NCBI GenBank assembly: GCA_016124375.1
Contig: WGNV01000001.1
Location: 1 to 64,000, forward strand
From: Tepidisphaera sp.
Lineage (GTDB): Bacteria > Planctomycetota > Phycisphaerae > Phycisphaerales > UBA1924
Reading direction: 5' to 3'
Length of the DNA stretch: 64,000 nt
In this document: piece by piece, positions 33,588-41,468 of the stretch
How the letters are laid out: each line of letters opens with the position of its first letter
How positions within the stretch are numbered: position 1 is the stretch's first letter
Made by a program: the position numbers and the translations under genes
The notes under the pieces: generated by a model
What the model saw: the letters and a program-made list of their open reading frames with translations, nothing else
Databases searched by the model: none
What the model was told of the DNA's origin: nothing

Positions 33588-35069
33588 TTACTTCTTGTCT
33601 TTCTGCTGATTGATCTTGATCTCTTCGATCTTGGTATTGATCGCGCCCTCGGAGGGGATGCCGTTCTCCCGCAGCCAGCGCTGGGAGAGGGCTTCCTTGT
33701 AGCGGCCGGTCAGCATGCCCCTGATCTGGTTCAGGATGGAGATCTGACGCCCGCGCGTCTGGGTGCGGGCGGCGTAATCGCCCCCGCCCTGGGGCACGCG
33801 GCTGTAGTCCTCGAGCAGGTTGCGGATGCGACGCTTGGTGGCGTCCAGCCCGTCGGCCCAGCTCTTCATGATGTACTGGGAGCGGCCCGAATCCTCGATG
33901 GCGCCGCGGTCGATGCCCATCGCCACCAGCAGGTCTTCCTTGGTGTCGACGGTGCCCTTGGAGACGCCCAGCTTCTTGGCGATCGGGGCGGTCAGGGTGA
34001 GCACGTCGTTGCCGGTGCCCGAGACCTTCTGCTGGTCGGTGTCCTCGTTGGCGTCCTTGCCGTCGTCGGTCAGCAGCTCCTCACCCGGGTTGGAGGGGTA
34101 ACCCTCGAAGAGTTCGGGCTTGCCGTTGACGTAGCGGACGCTGAGCACGTACTCGACGCGGGCCATGGCGCGGATGAGGCGGTAGTCGTAGCCGCCCTTG
34201 ATGGCCCAGCCCTCGGCGTGGCCCAGGCGGAGCGAGCGCTGCTTCTCGCGAACGACTTCGTCGCCCACGCCCTTGAAGATGTTGCTCAGGTCGCCGATGC
34301 CGCCCATGCGCCCGTCGGAGGTGAAGTAGAGCTCGGGGACGATGAAGGGCATGAGCGCGGCCCCGGACCAGGCGGAGCGCACCCACATGGCGACGCGGGG
34401 CTTCTTGTCCCAGTCGCGGGGGATCTCTTCGCCGAAGATCGGGACGATCTGCTCGGCGCGGAAGATCTCGTCGAAGCGCTCGGCCTGATCGGACTCGTCG
34501 CGCTTGATCTCCTTGGCCGAGCCGGGGTCGCTGTCGAGGCGCATGATGATGATGTCGGCGCCGTTGCGCTTGGCGTCGGTGATGGCTTCGCGGATCGGGG
34601 TCTGGGTGATCTCTTCGCCGAAGTTGCCCTGCAGGTCCATCCAGTAGTACTTCTGCTTGCCGCGGGCGTCGACCGGGGGCGAGGTCGATTCGCTCATGGA
34701 CGGGGCGGACTTGTCGCCCTGGTCGCCGCTGTCGGCGGGGGCATCGCTGAGCTTGACGCCCCGCTTGATGTCAAGGATCTCGCTCTTCTGGTACTCGCTC
34801 TCGAAGTCGAGCCCGGCGACCTTGCCCTTGACCTTGATGGCCGTGGGCGTCTCGCTGGTCACGACGCCCTCGATGGTGCGCCCGGTGCGGAAGATGAGGA
34901 GGACGTTCTTTTCGTCGGGCTTGTCCGACTTGGCGGCCATGGCCTTGGCCGAGTCGCCCGCGTTGGTCTGAGCGCACGCGACCTGCACCGAGCCCGCGAA
35001 CGCGAAAAGCCCGAACACCAGCGCCGACCTGCACGCCAGACCCGTCCACCCACGCCTGTAGTTCGTCAT
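33588..35069 (-). CDS. Secreted ClpP/NfeD-fold-like protein (paralogue 2)
   Basis: The product is 493 residues from ATG 35069 with AGGAG upstream. It has a signal peptide (about 1-33, ending ACA-Q), the same beta domain (LLIFRTGRTIEGVVTSETPT), an Asp/Ser-rich linker, and an NfeD-like fold region (ADIIIMRLDSDPGSA, WVRSAWSGAALMPFIVPELYF, MGGIG). The Ser in AWSGAAL could be the nucleophile. The C-terminal half is helical and ends in a Lys-rich tail. It precedes paralogue 1 by 67 bp on the same strand and both probably form one transcription unit ending at the terminator at 32138. Substrate and function are unknown. Confidence 0.7.
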   Translation of the reverse strand: MTNYRRGWTGLACRSALVFGLFAFAGSVQVACAQTNAGDSAKAMAAKSDKPDEKNVLLIFRTGRTIEGVVTSETPTAIKVKGKVAGLDFESEYQKSEILDIKRGVKLSDAPADSGDQGDKSAPSMSESTSPPVDARGKQKYYWMDLQGNFGEEITQTPIREAITDAKRNGADIIIMRLDSDPGSAKEIKRDESDQAERFDEIFRAEQIVPIFGEEIPRDWDKKPRVAMWVRSAWSGAALMPFIVPELYFTSDGRMGGIGDLSNIFKGVGDEVVREKQRSLRLGHAEGWAIKGGYDYRLIRAMARVEYVLSVRYVNGKPELFEGYPSNPGEELLTDDGKDANEDTDQQKVSGTGNDVLTLTAPIAKKLGVSKGTVDTKEDLLVAMGIDRGAIEDSGRSQYIMKSWADGLDATKRRIRNLLEDYSRVPQGGGDYAARTQTRGRQISILNQIRGMLTGRYKEALSQRWLRENGIPSEGAINTKIEEIKINQQKDKK

Positions 35070-35234
35070 CGCAAGCTCCTGTCGCCAGAGTCTTTCGCGG
35101 CGGATCGCCGCTGCCAGAAAGTGAGCGTAGCCCTTCCGCCGCCGCAACCGCCCCCAGAACCCGGGTCCATCGCCGCGAACACCGGACACAGGCGGCGGGC
35201 AGGCCCGGCGCGGCGGGAGAAGATACCCGAAATC

Positions 35235-36479
35235 TCAACCCGCTTTGACGCTCAAACTACCCGCGAGTTCCCTGGCTTGTTCAAAAGTTTGCACGCGGTC
35301 CTCGAGTTGGGCATCGTACACGGCGTCCAGGATCCGCCGGAACGCTGGACCGGGCTTCAGACCCAGCGAGATGAGGTCGTCGCCGGTGAGGAATGGCGGC
35401 GGCGCGATGCCGGAAGGCGTTAGTGCGAGTTCTCGGACTCGGGATCGGGTCGATTCGGCCCGCGGAAGATCCAAAGTATACAGAACGGTTAGTATCGTTT
35501 CGAACTCGCGCTTGGCGGCAAGTCGCTTTTGGGCGGCGACGCCGGCGGCTGGCCAGGGGCCTCGGAGCACCTCGACGCCGGCGAGGACGGCCGCGAGCCC
35601 GTCGCGGTGTTCGTTGCTGAGGCAGAGCGATTGGCGCCACGATGTGACGAGGGCCTCGCGGGGGGCGTCGCCGGGTTCGAGGCCGAGGTCCAGGGCCCAA
35701 GCGGCGAGAGCCGCGATGTAGCTGGCGTGGGGGGGCAGGGCGGCGAGCGAGGGGCCGGAGGCTTGGCGGCCGGTCCAGTCGAGGACGGGGGGCTCGAGGT
35801 TGAGATCGCGCAGCAACGCCGCGGCCCGGGCGCGGGCGGGGTTGGTGAGCATGCGCTCGATTTCGTCGCCCACGCGTTCGCGGCTCACTCCGCGCAGGTC
35901 TTTGGCGTGGGTGCGGATGGCGTGGGCGGTGGCGGGCTCGATGGTGAAGGCGAGCTTGGCCGCGAGTCGAACGGCGCGCAGGGCCCGCAGGTGATCCTCG
36001 GCCAGGCGGGCCTCTGGGCGGCCCACGGCGCGGAGCAGGCGGGCGGCGAGATCGGCCTGGCCTCCCACGAAGTCGAGGATGTTGCCGGTAATGGGATCGA
36101 GAAATAGCGCGTTGACGGTGAAGTCGCGCCGGGCGGCGTCTTCTTCGGGGGTGCTGAAGCGCACCGAGTCGGGGCGGCGGCTGTCGGTGTACTGGCCGTC
36201 GGACCGGAAGGTGGCGACCTCGACAACGTGGCGGCTGCCCGGGGCCTGCACCAGCACGACGCCGAAGCTCTTGCCCACCTCGCCCGAGCGCGGGAAGAGG
36301 GTCATCACTCGCTCGGGCGTGGCGTCGGTGGCGACGTCGTAATCATCGGGCGTGCGGCCCAGCAACTCGTCGCGCACGCAGCCCCCGGCGAAGTAGGCGG
36401 TGTGTCCGGCGCGGCGCAGCGTCTCGACGATGCGCGAGGCGGCGTCACGGGGCGGGAGATCTCGATCGGGCGCGGGCAT
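35235..36479 (-). CDS. CCA-adding tRNA nucleotidyltransferase / poly(A) polymerase family
   Basis: The product is 414 residues. It shows GGCVRDELLGRTPDDYDVAT (the nucleotidyltransferase G-S-like motif with catalytic DxD), FGVV, RRDFTVNAL and the LRALRAVRLAAKL helix, all class II CCA-enzyme signatures. CCA enzymes add the 3' CCA to tRNA; poly(A) polymerase shares the same head, and sequence alone does not separate them reliably. The C-terminal half is helical as expected. Neighbours do not form an obvious operon. Confidence 0.88.
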   Translation of the reverse strand: MPAPDRDLPPRDAASRIVETLRRAGHTAYFAGGCVRDELLGRTPDDYDVATDATPERVMTLFPRSGEVGKSFGVVLVQAPGSRHVVEVATFRSDGQYTDSRRPDSVRFSTPEEDAARRDFTVNALFLDPITGNILDFVGGQADLAARLLRAVGRPEARLAEDHLRALRAVRLAAKLAFTIEPATAHAIRTHAKDLRGVSRERVGDEIERMLTNPARARAAALLRDLNLEPPVLDWTGRQASGPSLAALPPHASYIAALAAWALDLGLEPGDAPREALVTSWRQSLCLSNEHRDGLAAVLAGVEVLRGPWPAAGVAAQKRLAAKREFETILTVLYTLDLPRAESTRSRVRELALTPSGIAPPPFLTGDDLISLGLKPGPAFRRILDAVYDAQLEDRVQTFEQARELAGSLSVKAG

Positions 36480-36526
36480 TCGCAGAGAGGGTAACCGGCG
36501 GCCGCGTGCGACGGGCGCAGGACTGG

Positions 36527-37471
36527 TTACATCCAGCGGAGCTTGGCGAGGTCTTCGACCGGCTCATCGAACGAGCAACTGCCGAAGGAGAGGGCGAAAC
36601 GCTCGCGGACCATGGCGATCTGGGCGGCTTCGAAGCCGAAGCTGCCCCAGCGGGCCACGTTGTTCATGAAGGAGAACGCGGCGGGGTCTTCTTCGGTGAG
36701 CAGGCGTTCGGCGGCTTTGTCGCGGCCCTTCACCTTGACCAGCACCGCGGCCATGAAGAGGTTTACGAAGCCGTACATGGTGCAGGTGGGTGGATTCTTG
36801 TCGTAGGTCAGGCGATAGACGCCCCGCACGGGGTGGTGCAGCCCGGCGGTGGCTTTGAAGGGGACGCCCGCGTCGGCGCAGGCGGCCAGGAAGTCGATGA
36901 CTTCGCCGGGCGTCGGGAAGGCGTTGGGGGTGACACCCCCGGTGCGGATCTTGGCGGCGGCGCGTTCGCCCGCGAGAGCCGCGACGAAGCCACGGCAGTC
37001 CATGCCTGTAGGAAACTCGAAAAACGGGAAGAGCTCTTCGGGTAGTTCATCGAGGACCATGTCGATCTGTGAGGCTTCGGAGATCTTGATCTCGGCGACG
37101 TCGGCGATGGCCTGGCCGTGATCTTCGCTGCTGTGGCGTTCGTTGAAGGCGTCGATCATGTCGAGGCCGGCGTTGAGGGTGGGTACGTCGGGAGCGTCGA
37201 GCAGGACGCTGAGGCGCCACGGCTCGGACGTGCCGGCGTGCTCGCGGTAGCCGCTGGTGCCCAGGGTGCCGGGGAGGATGGGCCCGGCGGCGTTGCTGAA
37301 CTCTTCGAGGCGGGAAGCGGGGACGACGAAACGGCCCAGCATCCACTCCTGCTCGGACATTCGGCAGCGGTTGTAGGCCTCGACAGCCGCGGCCATGTCG
37401 AGCTTGGCGGGGGGAAACAGCCCGGCGTAGTCGACGAGGTCGGTGAGCAGGGCGCGGAGCGAGTGGGTCAT
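36527..37471 (-). CDS. Conserved protein of unknown function
   Basis: The product is 314 residues from ATG 37471; no good ribosome site is seen. It reads as a soluble alpha/beta protein with motifs ALLTDLVDYAGLFPPAKLDM (N-terminus), FVVPASRLEEF, a DCRGF cysteine near 165, and KATAGLHHPVRG in the C-terminal half. I recognise no catalytic family, though the composition and even length argue for a real enzyme. It is separated from the dihydrouridine synthase gene by the heptamer inverted repeat at 37481-37576. Confidence 0.7.
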   Translation of the reverse strand: MTHSLRALLTDLVDYAGLFPPAKLDMAAAVEAYNRCRMSEQEWMLGRFVVPASRLEEFSNAAGPILPGTLGTSGYREHAGTSEPWRLSVLLDAPDVPTLNAGLDMIDAFNERHSSEDHGQAIADVAEIKISEASQIDMVLDELPEELFPFFEFPTGMDCRGFVAALAGERAAAKIRTGGVTPNAFPTPGEVIDFLAACADAGVPFKATAGLHHPVRGVYRLTYDKNPPTCTMYGFVNLFMAAVLVKVKGRDKAAERLLTEEDPAAFSFMNNVARWGSFGFEAAQIAMVRERFALSFGSCSFDEPVEDLAKLRWM

Positions 37472-37480
37472 GGGGAAAGC

Positions 37481-37576
37481 GTAGAAGGCACTAGGCATCA
37501 GGCACTAGGCACTAGGGAAGAATGAGGAAGCCGGTCACTCACTAATGCCTAGTGCCTAGTCCCTAGTGCCTTCTAC
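37481..37576. repeat. Inverted repeat built of heptamers
   Basis: The left arm 37481-37514 (GTAGAA then GGCACTA, GGCATCA, GGCACTA, GGCACTA) is the reverse complement of the right arm 37543-37576 at about 30 of 34 positions. The spacer is 28 bases. The unit is the same as the direct array at 19057-19084. The element fills the gap between two divergent genes. Confidence 0.9.
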
Positions 37577-37584
37577 TCTTCAGC

Positions 37585-38778
37585 ATGCTCCGCATCGGGC
37601 CTTTGACGCCCGCGACGAATCTGCTTTTGGCGCCGATTGCCGGGTATTGCGACCTGGCGTTTCGGACGATTTGCCGCGAGTTTGGCGGACTGGGGTTGGC
37701 GTGCACGGATCTGCTGAGCCCGCAGGGGCTGTTGCGGGGCACGGCGACCAGCCTGGACCTGGCCAAGACCAACGACTTTGACAAGCCCATCGGCATGCAG
37801 TTGTACGGGGCGGACCCCGAGATCATGGCCCAAGGGGCCCGCTGGGCGGTCGAGCACGGGGCGACGGTTGTCGACATCAACATGGGCTGCCCGGTGGACA
37901 AGGTGACGAAGAAAGATGGCGGCAGCAAGCTGATGACCGACCTGTCGCGGGCGGTGGCGATCGCCAAGCGCGTGCGCGAGGAGCTGGAGAAGTGCCCGGT
38001 GAGCGCGGAAGAGTGGGCGCGGCGGGTGAATGGAAGTTCGGCATTCGTTGAAAGCCACGCACCGATCGCGCACAACGAATGCCGAATGCCGAATGCCGAA
38101 TGCCGGGCCTCCGGCACTATTACCATCCCCCTCACCTGCAAGATGCGCCTCTGCTGGCACACCAGCGATTTCGAATCTGGCCAGGCGTGCTCGCCCCATT
38201 TGGCGCGGATGCTCGCGGATGTGGGCGTGGCGATGGTGACGGTGCACGGGCGCACCACCGAGATGAAGTTCTCAGGCGTCGTGCAGCACGCGGGCATCGC
38301 GCGGGTGGTCGAGGAGGTGGGCGGCACGATCCCGGTGATCGGCAACGGCGACGTGCGCACGCCCGAGGACGCGCGGGTGATGATCGCCAAGACCGGGTGC
38401 GATGGGGTGATGATCGGGCGCGGGGCGCTGGCGGCTCCGTGGCTGTTTCGCAACACCTGGGCGCTGCTGTCGCGGGGTGAGCATGTGCCGCCGCCCCCGG
38501 AAGCCGAGCAGCTTGCGACGATTCGGCGCTACTTCGACCTGATGCGCACGCAGCGCGACGATCGCTACGCGATCTACCAGATCAACCGGCGGATCAGCTG
38601 GTTTGCCAAGAACCTGCAGCGCCCGCTGCCCGGGGGCAAGATGGAATCCGTCAAGCCTTTCAAGGAGGCCATCCGCCTGGCACGCCATGCCGACGAGGTG
38701 TTGGACGCGCTCGAGCGCTTCGGGCGGGGGGAGCTGCGGGGCGCCGTCGCGATGGCCGAAGCCGAAGACGCGGCGTGA
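37585..38778 (+). CDS. tRNA-dihydrouridine synthase with an in-frame repeat insertion
   Basis: The product is 397 residues. It has the FMN-barrel start LLLAPIAGYCDLAFR, INMGCPVDKV with catalytic Cys102, VHGRT, and PVIGNGDVRTPEDA followed by GVMIGRGAL: a complete Dus core that reduces uridine in tRNA D-loops. Between LEKCP (about 138) and ITIPLTCKMR (about 179) is an extra stretch of roughly 40 residues not expected in the family. It is encoded mostly by a palindromic, heptamer-repeat sequence (38039-38105), so a repeat has inserted without breaking the frame. The insertion lies between the catalytic Cys segment and the next barrel strand. Subfamily (DusA/B/C) is not assigned. Confidence 0.9.
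   Translation: MLRIGPLTPATNLLLAPIAGYCDLAFRTICREFGGLGLACTDLLSPQGLLRGTATSLDLAKTNDFDKPIGMQLYGADPEIMAQGARWAVEHGATVVDINMGCPVDKVTKKDGGSKLMTDLSRAVAIAKRVREELEKCPVSAEEWARRVNGSSAFVESHAPIAHNECRMPNAECRASGTITIPLTCKMRLCWHTSDFESGQACSPHLARMLADVGVAMVTVHGRTTEMKFSGVVQHAGIARVVEEVGGTIPVIGNGDVRTPEDARVMIAKTGCDGVMIGRGALAAPWLFRNTWALLSRGEHVPPPPEAEQLATIRRYFDLMRTQRDDRYAIYQINRRISWFAKNLQRPLPGGKMESVKPFKEAIRLARHADEVLDALERFGRGELRGAVAMAEAEDAA
38039..38105. repeat. Palindromic heptamer element inside the dus gene
   Basis: Perfect 12-base inverted arms (CGGCATTCGTTG at 38039-38050 and its complement at 38073-38084) are followed by four tandem AATGCCG units (38078-38105). The element is in frame with the gene and encodes about residues 152-174. 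Confidence 0.92.
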
Positions 38779-38918
38779 GTGCCCGACAATTTTGAATGAC
38801 CCATGCCTGACGCCGGAACTGAGGCTCTGCGAAGTTCCGGGTCGCGACGCCAACCACCCGGACCTTCGCGGACTCAGGTCCGGCATCAGGGTGTTTTCGC
38901 GATTCTTCGCGCAGCGAA

Positions 38919-39842
38919 CTACACCCGCATCATCGCGGCGTATTCGGCGTAGCGGGCGTCGAGGGTCTTCTTGTCCAGCGTCTTGAGGCGATCGAGGCTG
39001 AAGGCCTCGATGTTGAAGCTGGCGATGATGGTGCCGTGCACCAGGGCGCGGCGGACGCTGTCGTACGACCCCGCGGCAGCGCCGTCGCTGGGCGACGTGG
39101 CCGCGATGGAGCCCATCATGCCGCCCGCGAAGGTGTCGCCGCAGCCCGTGGGGTCGACGACGTTTTCGGTCGGGTAGGCGGGCACGGCGGCGATGCCGTC
39201 GCGATGCACGAGCAGGGCGCCGTGTTCACCCTTCTTGATGACGACGAACTTGGGGCCCATGTCGAGCATGTGCCGCCCGGCGGTCACGGGGTTGCTCTTA
39301 CCCGTGAACAGCTCGGCCTCGTCGAAGTTGAGCACCAGGCCATCGACGCGCTTGAGCAGGGCCTTGAGCTCGTCCTTGGCGATGTTGATCCACAGGTCCA
39401 TGGTGTCGGCGACGGTGAAGACGCGCTTGGGGAGCTGGTCGAGGAAGCCGAGCTGCACGCCCGGGTGGGTGTTGGCGAGGAAGACGATGGTGGAGTCGGC
39501 GTAGAGCGCGGGGACCTTGGGCGGGGCCTCGGCGAGCACGCCCAGCTCGGTGAAGAGCGTGTCGCGGGTGTTCATGTCGGCGTGGTACTTGCCGCCCCAG
39601 GCGAAGGTCTTGCTGTTCTTGCGGACTTCGAGCCCGTGCAGGTCGATGCCGCGGAAGTGTCCGAGCGTGCCGAGGAACTCGGCGGGGAAGTCACCTCCGA
39701 CGGCGGCGACGAGGCGGACGGGGCCATAGAAGTTGGCGGCGGCCGCGAAGTAGGTGCACGAGCCGCCGAGGATTTTCTCGCCATGCCCGTTGGGCGTGAC
39801 GACGGTATCGATGCCGATGGTGCCGGTGACGATGAGTGACAT
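38919..39842 (-). CDS. PfkB-family carbohydrate/nucleoside kinase
   Basis: The product is 307 residues from ATG 39842. The N-terminal ITGTIGID-like strand is followed by GGSCTYFAAAAN, and the C-terminal signature is VVDPTGCGDTFAGG with the catalytic Asp. This is the ribokinase/PfkB fold, phosphorylating sugars, adenosine or similar using ATP. The specific substrate cannot be told; the lack of a clear sugar-operon context leaves it open. Upstream methyltransferase and RsmE genes are on the same strand, 66 bp away, so co-transcription is possible. Confidence 0.88.
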   Translation of the reverse strand: MSLIVTGTIGIDTVVTPNGHGEKILGGSCTYFAAAANFYGPVRLVAAVGGDFPAEFLGTLGHFRGIDLHGLEVRKNSKTFAWGGKYHADMNTRDTLFTELGVLAEAPPKVPALYADSTIVFLANTHPGVQLGFLDQLPKRVFTVADTMDLWINIAKDELKALLKRVDGLVLNFDEAELFTGKSNPVTAGRHMLDMGPKFVVIKKGEHGALLVHRDGIAAVPAYPTENVVDPTGCGDTFAGGMMGSIAATSPSDGAAAGSYDSVRRALVHGTIIASFNIEAFSLDRLKTLDKKTLDARYAEYAAMMRV

Positions 39843-39907
39843 GGGGGAAGAGTGTAGTGGCCGGAGGCCCTCGCGGCGGGCTCGCCGCGGCTGGTCCGCC
39901 CAGCGCG

Positions 39908-40666
39908 TCAGCCCGGCTTGCGGAAGAGGTAGAGCCCGAAGCCCAGGTGTTCGCGCCCCCAGCGCAGGTAGGCCCTTCGCCAGTTGCGGCTGCGCTGCAG
40001 CATCTGCCGGGCCTCGTCGTCGTCGGGCCGTGCGGCGGCGTAGGCCTCGATCGCCTGCGCGTGGGCCCATTCGTACTCGTCCCACTCGCGGGGCGAGGCG
40101 GTGATCGACCACAGCGACTGCAGGCCCATGTCGATGCCGTGCTCGATGTTCTCAAAGTGCAGCATGAACTCGTCGGAGGCGATTCCGGTGGCGGCGAGGT
40201 AGCTTGGCGAGGGCTCGGGGGAGGTCCAGAAGCCTTCGCCCACGAGGATTTTGCCTCCCGGGCGGGTGAGTTTGACGAGCACTTCGAGGGCCTTGTGGTA
40301 GCCGCCCAGCGCATGGGTGGCGCCGATGCAGGCGCACAGGTCCATGCTCTCGGGGGCGAAGGAAGGGCGAAAAGTTCCGGCGTCACCCTTGAGCAGGCTC
40401 ACGCTGCCCCGCTGCGGCGGGCGCTCGGCGATTCGGCGCTCGGCCCCTTGGGCGATGCGGGGCGAAAGCTCGATGGCGGCGACCCTGGCCCCCCAGCGAT
40501 TGGCCAGGCGCAGCGCCAGTTCGCAGAAGCCGGCGCCGAAGTCGCAGGCGCTGGCGTCGGGCGGAAGATCGAGCAGGTCGGCCGCCCGGTTCATGGCCGC
40601 CTCACCCATGGGGTTGGCGTAGGGCTGGTCCTTGTGGGCGATGTATGTATACAGGTCGCTGGTCAC
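39908..40666 (-). CDS. SAM-dependent class I methyltransferase
   Basis: The product is 252 residues from a GTG that overlaps the rsmE stop codon (GTGA, 40663-40666). SAM motif I is CDFGAGFCELALRLA (about 41-55), an acidic residue follows in AAIELSP, and IGATHALGG with GKILVGEGFW matches motifs II-III. Its target is unknown; related proteins are annotated only as methyltransferases. Translational coupling to rsmE does not prove a ribosomal role. Confidence 0.82.
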   Translation of the reverse strand: MTSDLYTYIAHKDQPYANPMGEAAMNRAADLLDLPPDASACDFGAGFCELALRLANRWGARVAAIELSPRIAQGAERRIAERPPQRGSVSLLKGDAGTFRPSFAPESMDLCACIGATHALGGYHKALEVLVKLTRPGGKILVGEGFWTSPEPSPSYLAATGIASDEFMLHFENIEHGIDMGLQSLWSITASPREWDEYEWAHAQAIEAYAAARPDDDEARQMLQRSRNWRRAYLRWGREHLGFGLYLFRKPG

Positions 40667-41364
40667 GCAATACTAAACATAAGCACGCCGGAGGCGACGA
40701 CGCTTGCGACCTCGGTGCGCATCGTGTGATGTCCGAACCTGGCGACCCTTGCCCCGGCCTTGCGGGCGGCGTCCAGTTCCTCGGGTGTCCAGCCCCCCTC
40801 GGGGCCGATGAGCAGGGTCGCCTGGGCGGGCGGGGGGCCAGACCAAGGCTGGCCGCTGGCGTCGGCGATGATGAGCCCGGGGCGGGCCAGGGCGTCGGCG
40901 AAACGCACGCCGGGCAGAATGTCCATGAGCCAGGAGGCCCCAGACTGCTTGAGCGCCTCGATGGCGATGCGCTCCAGGCGCTCCAGCTTGTGCTCGCGGG
41001 GCTCGACCACCGTCCGGGCAGAGAGCAGCGGGGCCCAGGCGCTCACGCCCACCTGGGCCAGCCCGTCGATCATGGCGCCGAGGTGGTCCCCCTTGGGGGC
41101 CGCGGCCAGCACCGTCAGCCCGGGCGTCGGCCTCGGAGAGTCGCACAAGGCCTGGGGCGTCACTCGCACCAGCCAGCCCTCGCGGGTCTTCTCGGTGGCG
41201 GCGATCCGGGCATCAACCCGGCGTCCCTTGCCGTCGGCCAGGCCCAGCATGTCCCCCACTGCCAGGCGCTTCACCCGCAGGGCGTGGTGGGCCTCGTCGC
41301 CCGAGATGGCGATCTCGCCGGCGTACGAGGCCAAGTCCGGTAAGTAGACGGTGTGCAGGGCCAT
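40663..41364 (-). CDS. rsmE: 16S rRNA (uracil-1498-N3)-methyltransferase
   Basis: The product is 233 residues. It has the PUA-like N-terminal part (HHALRVKRLAVGD) and the SPOUT trefoil-knot C-terminus (LLIGPEGGWTPEE, then MRTEVASVVA), the standard RsmE signatures. The enzyme methylates U1498 of 16S rRNA in the assembled small subunit. Length is normal and ATG 41364 fits. The following methyltransferase gene overlaps it by 4 bp. The next gene rightward, the Ala/Pro-rich protein, is divergent. Confidence 0.92.
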   Translation of the reverse strand: MALHTVYLPDLASYAGEIAISGDEAHHALRVKRLAVGDMLGLADGKGRRVDARIAATEKTREGWLVRVTPQALCDSPRPTPGLTVLAAAPKGDHLGAMIDGLAQVGVSAWAPLLSARTVVEPREHKLERLERIAIEALKQSGASWLMDILPGVRFADALARPGLIIADASGQPWSGPPPAQATLLIGPEGGWTPEELDAARKAGARVARFGHHTMRTEVASVVASGVLMFSIA

Positions 41365-41468
41365 GGCCGGGTGTCACAATAACCAGTCCGCGAACCGCGG
41401 GATGGGCTTGAGTCGGTGGCGGGCGGGCCCGATGATGGAGTCGCGTTCGTTCCCGCGTGAAGGCACTC

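Noticed and set aside
32285..33613. A plus-strand frame opposite the first NfeD-like paralogue
   Set aside because: Val/Gly/Ala-rich shadow; the minus strand has signal peptide, ribosome site and terminator.
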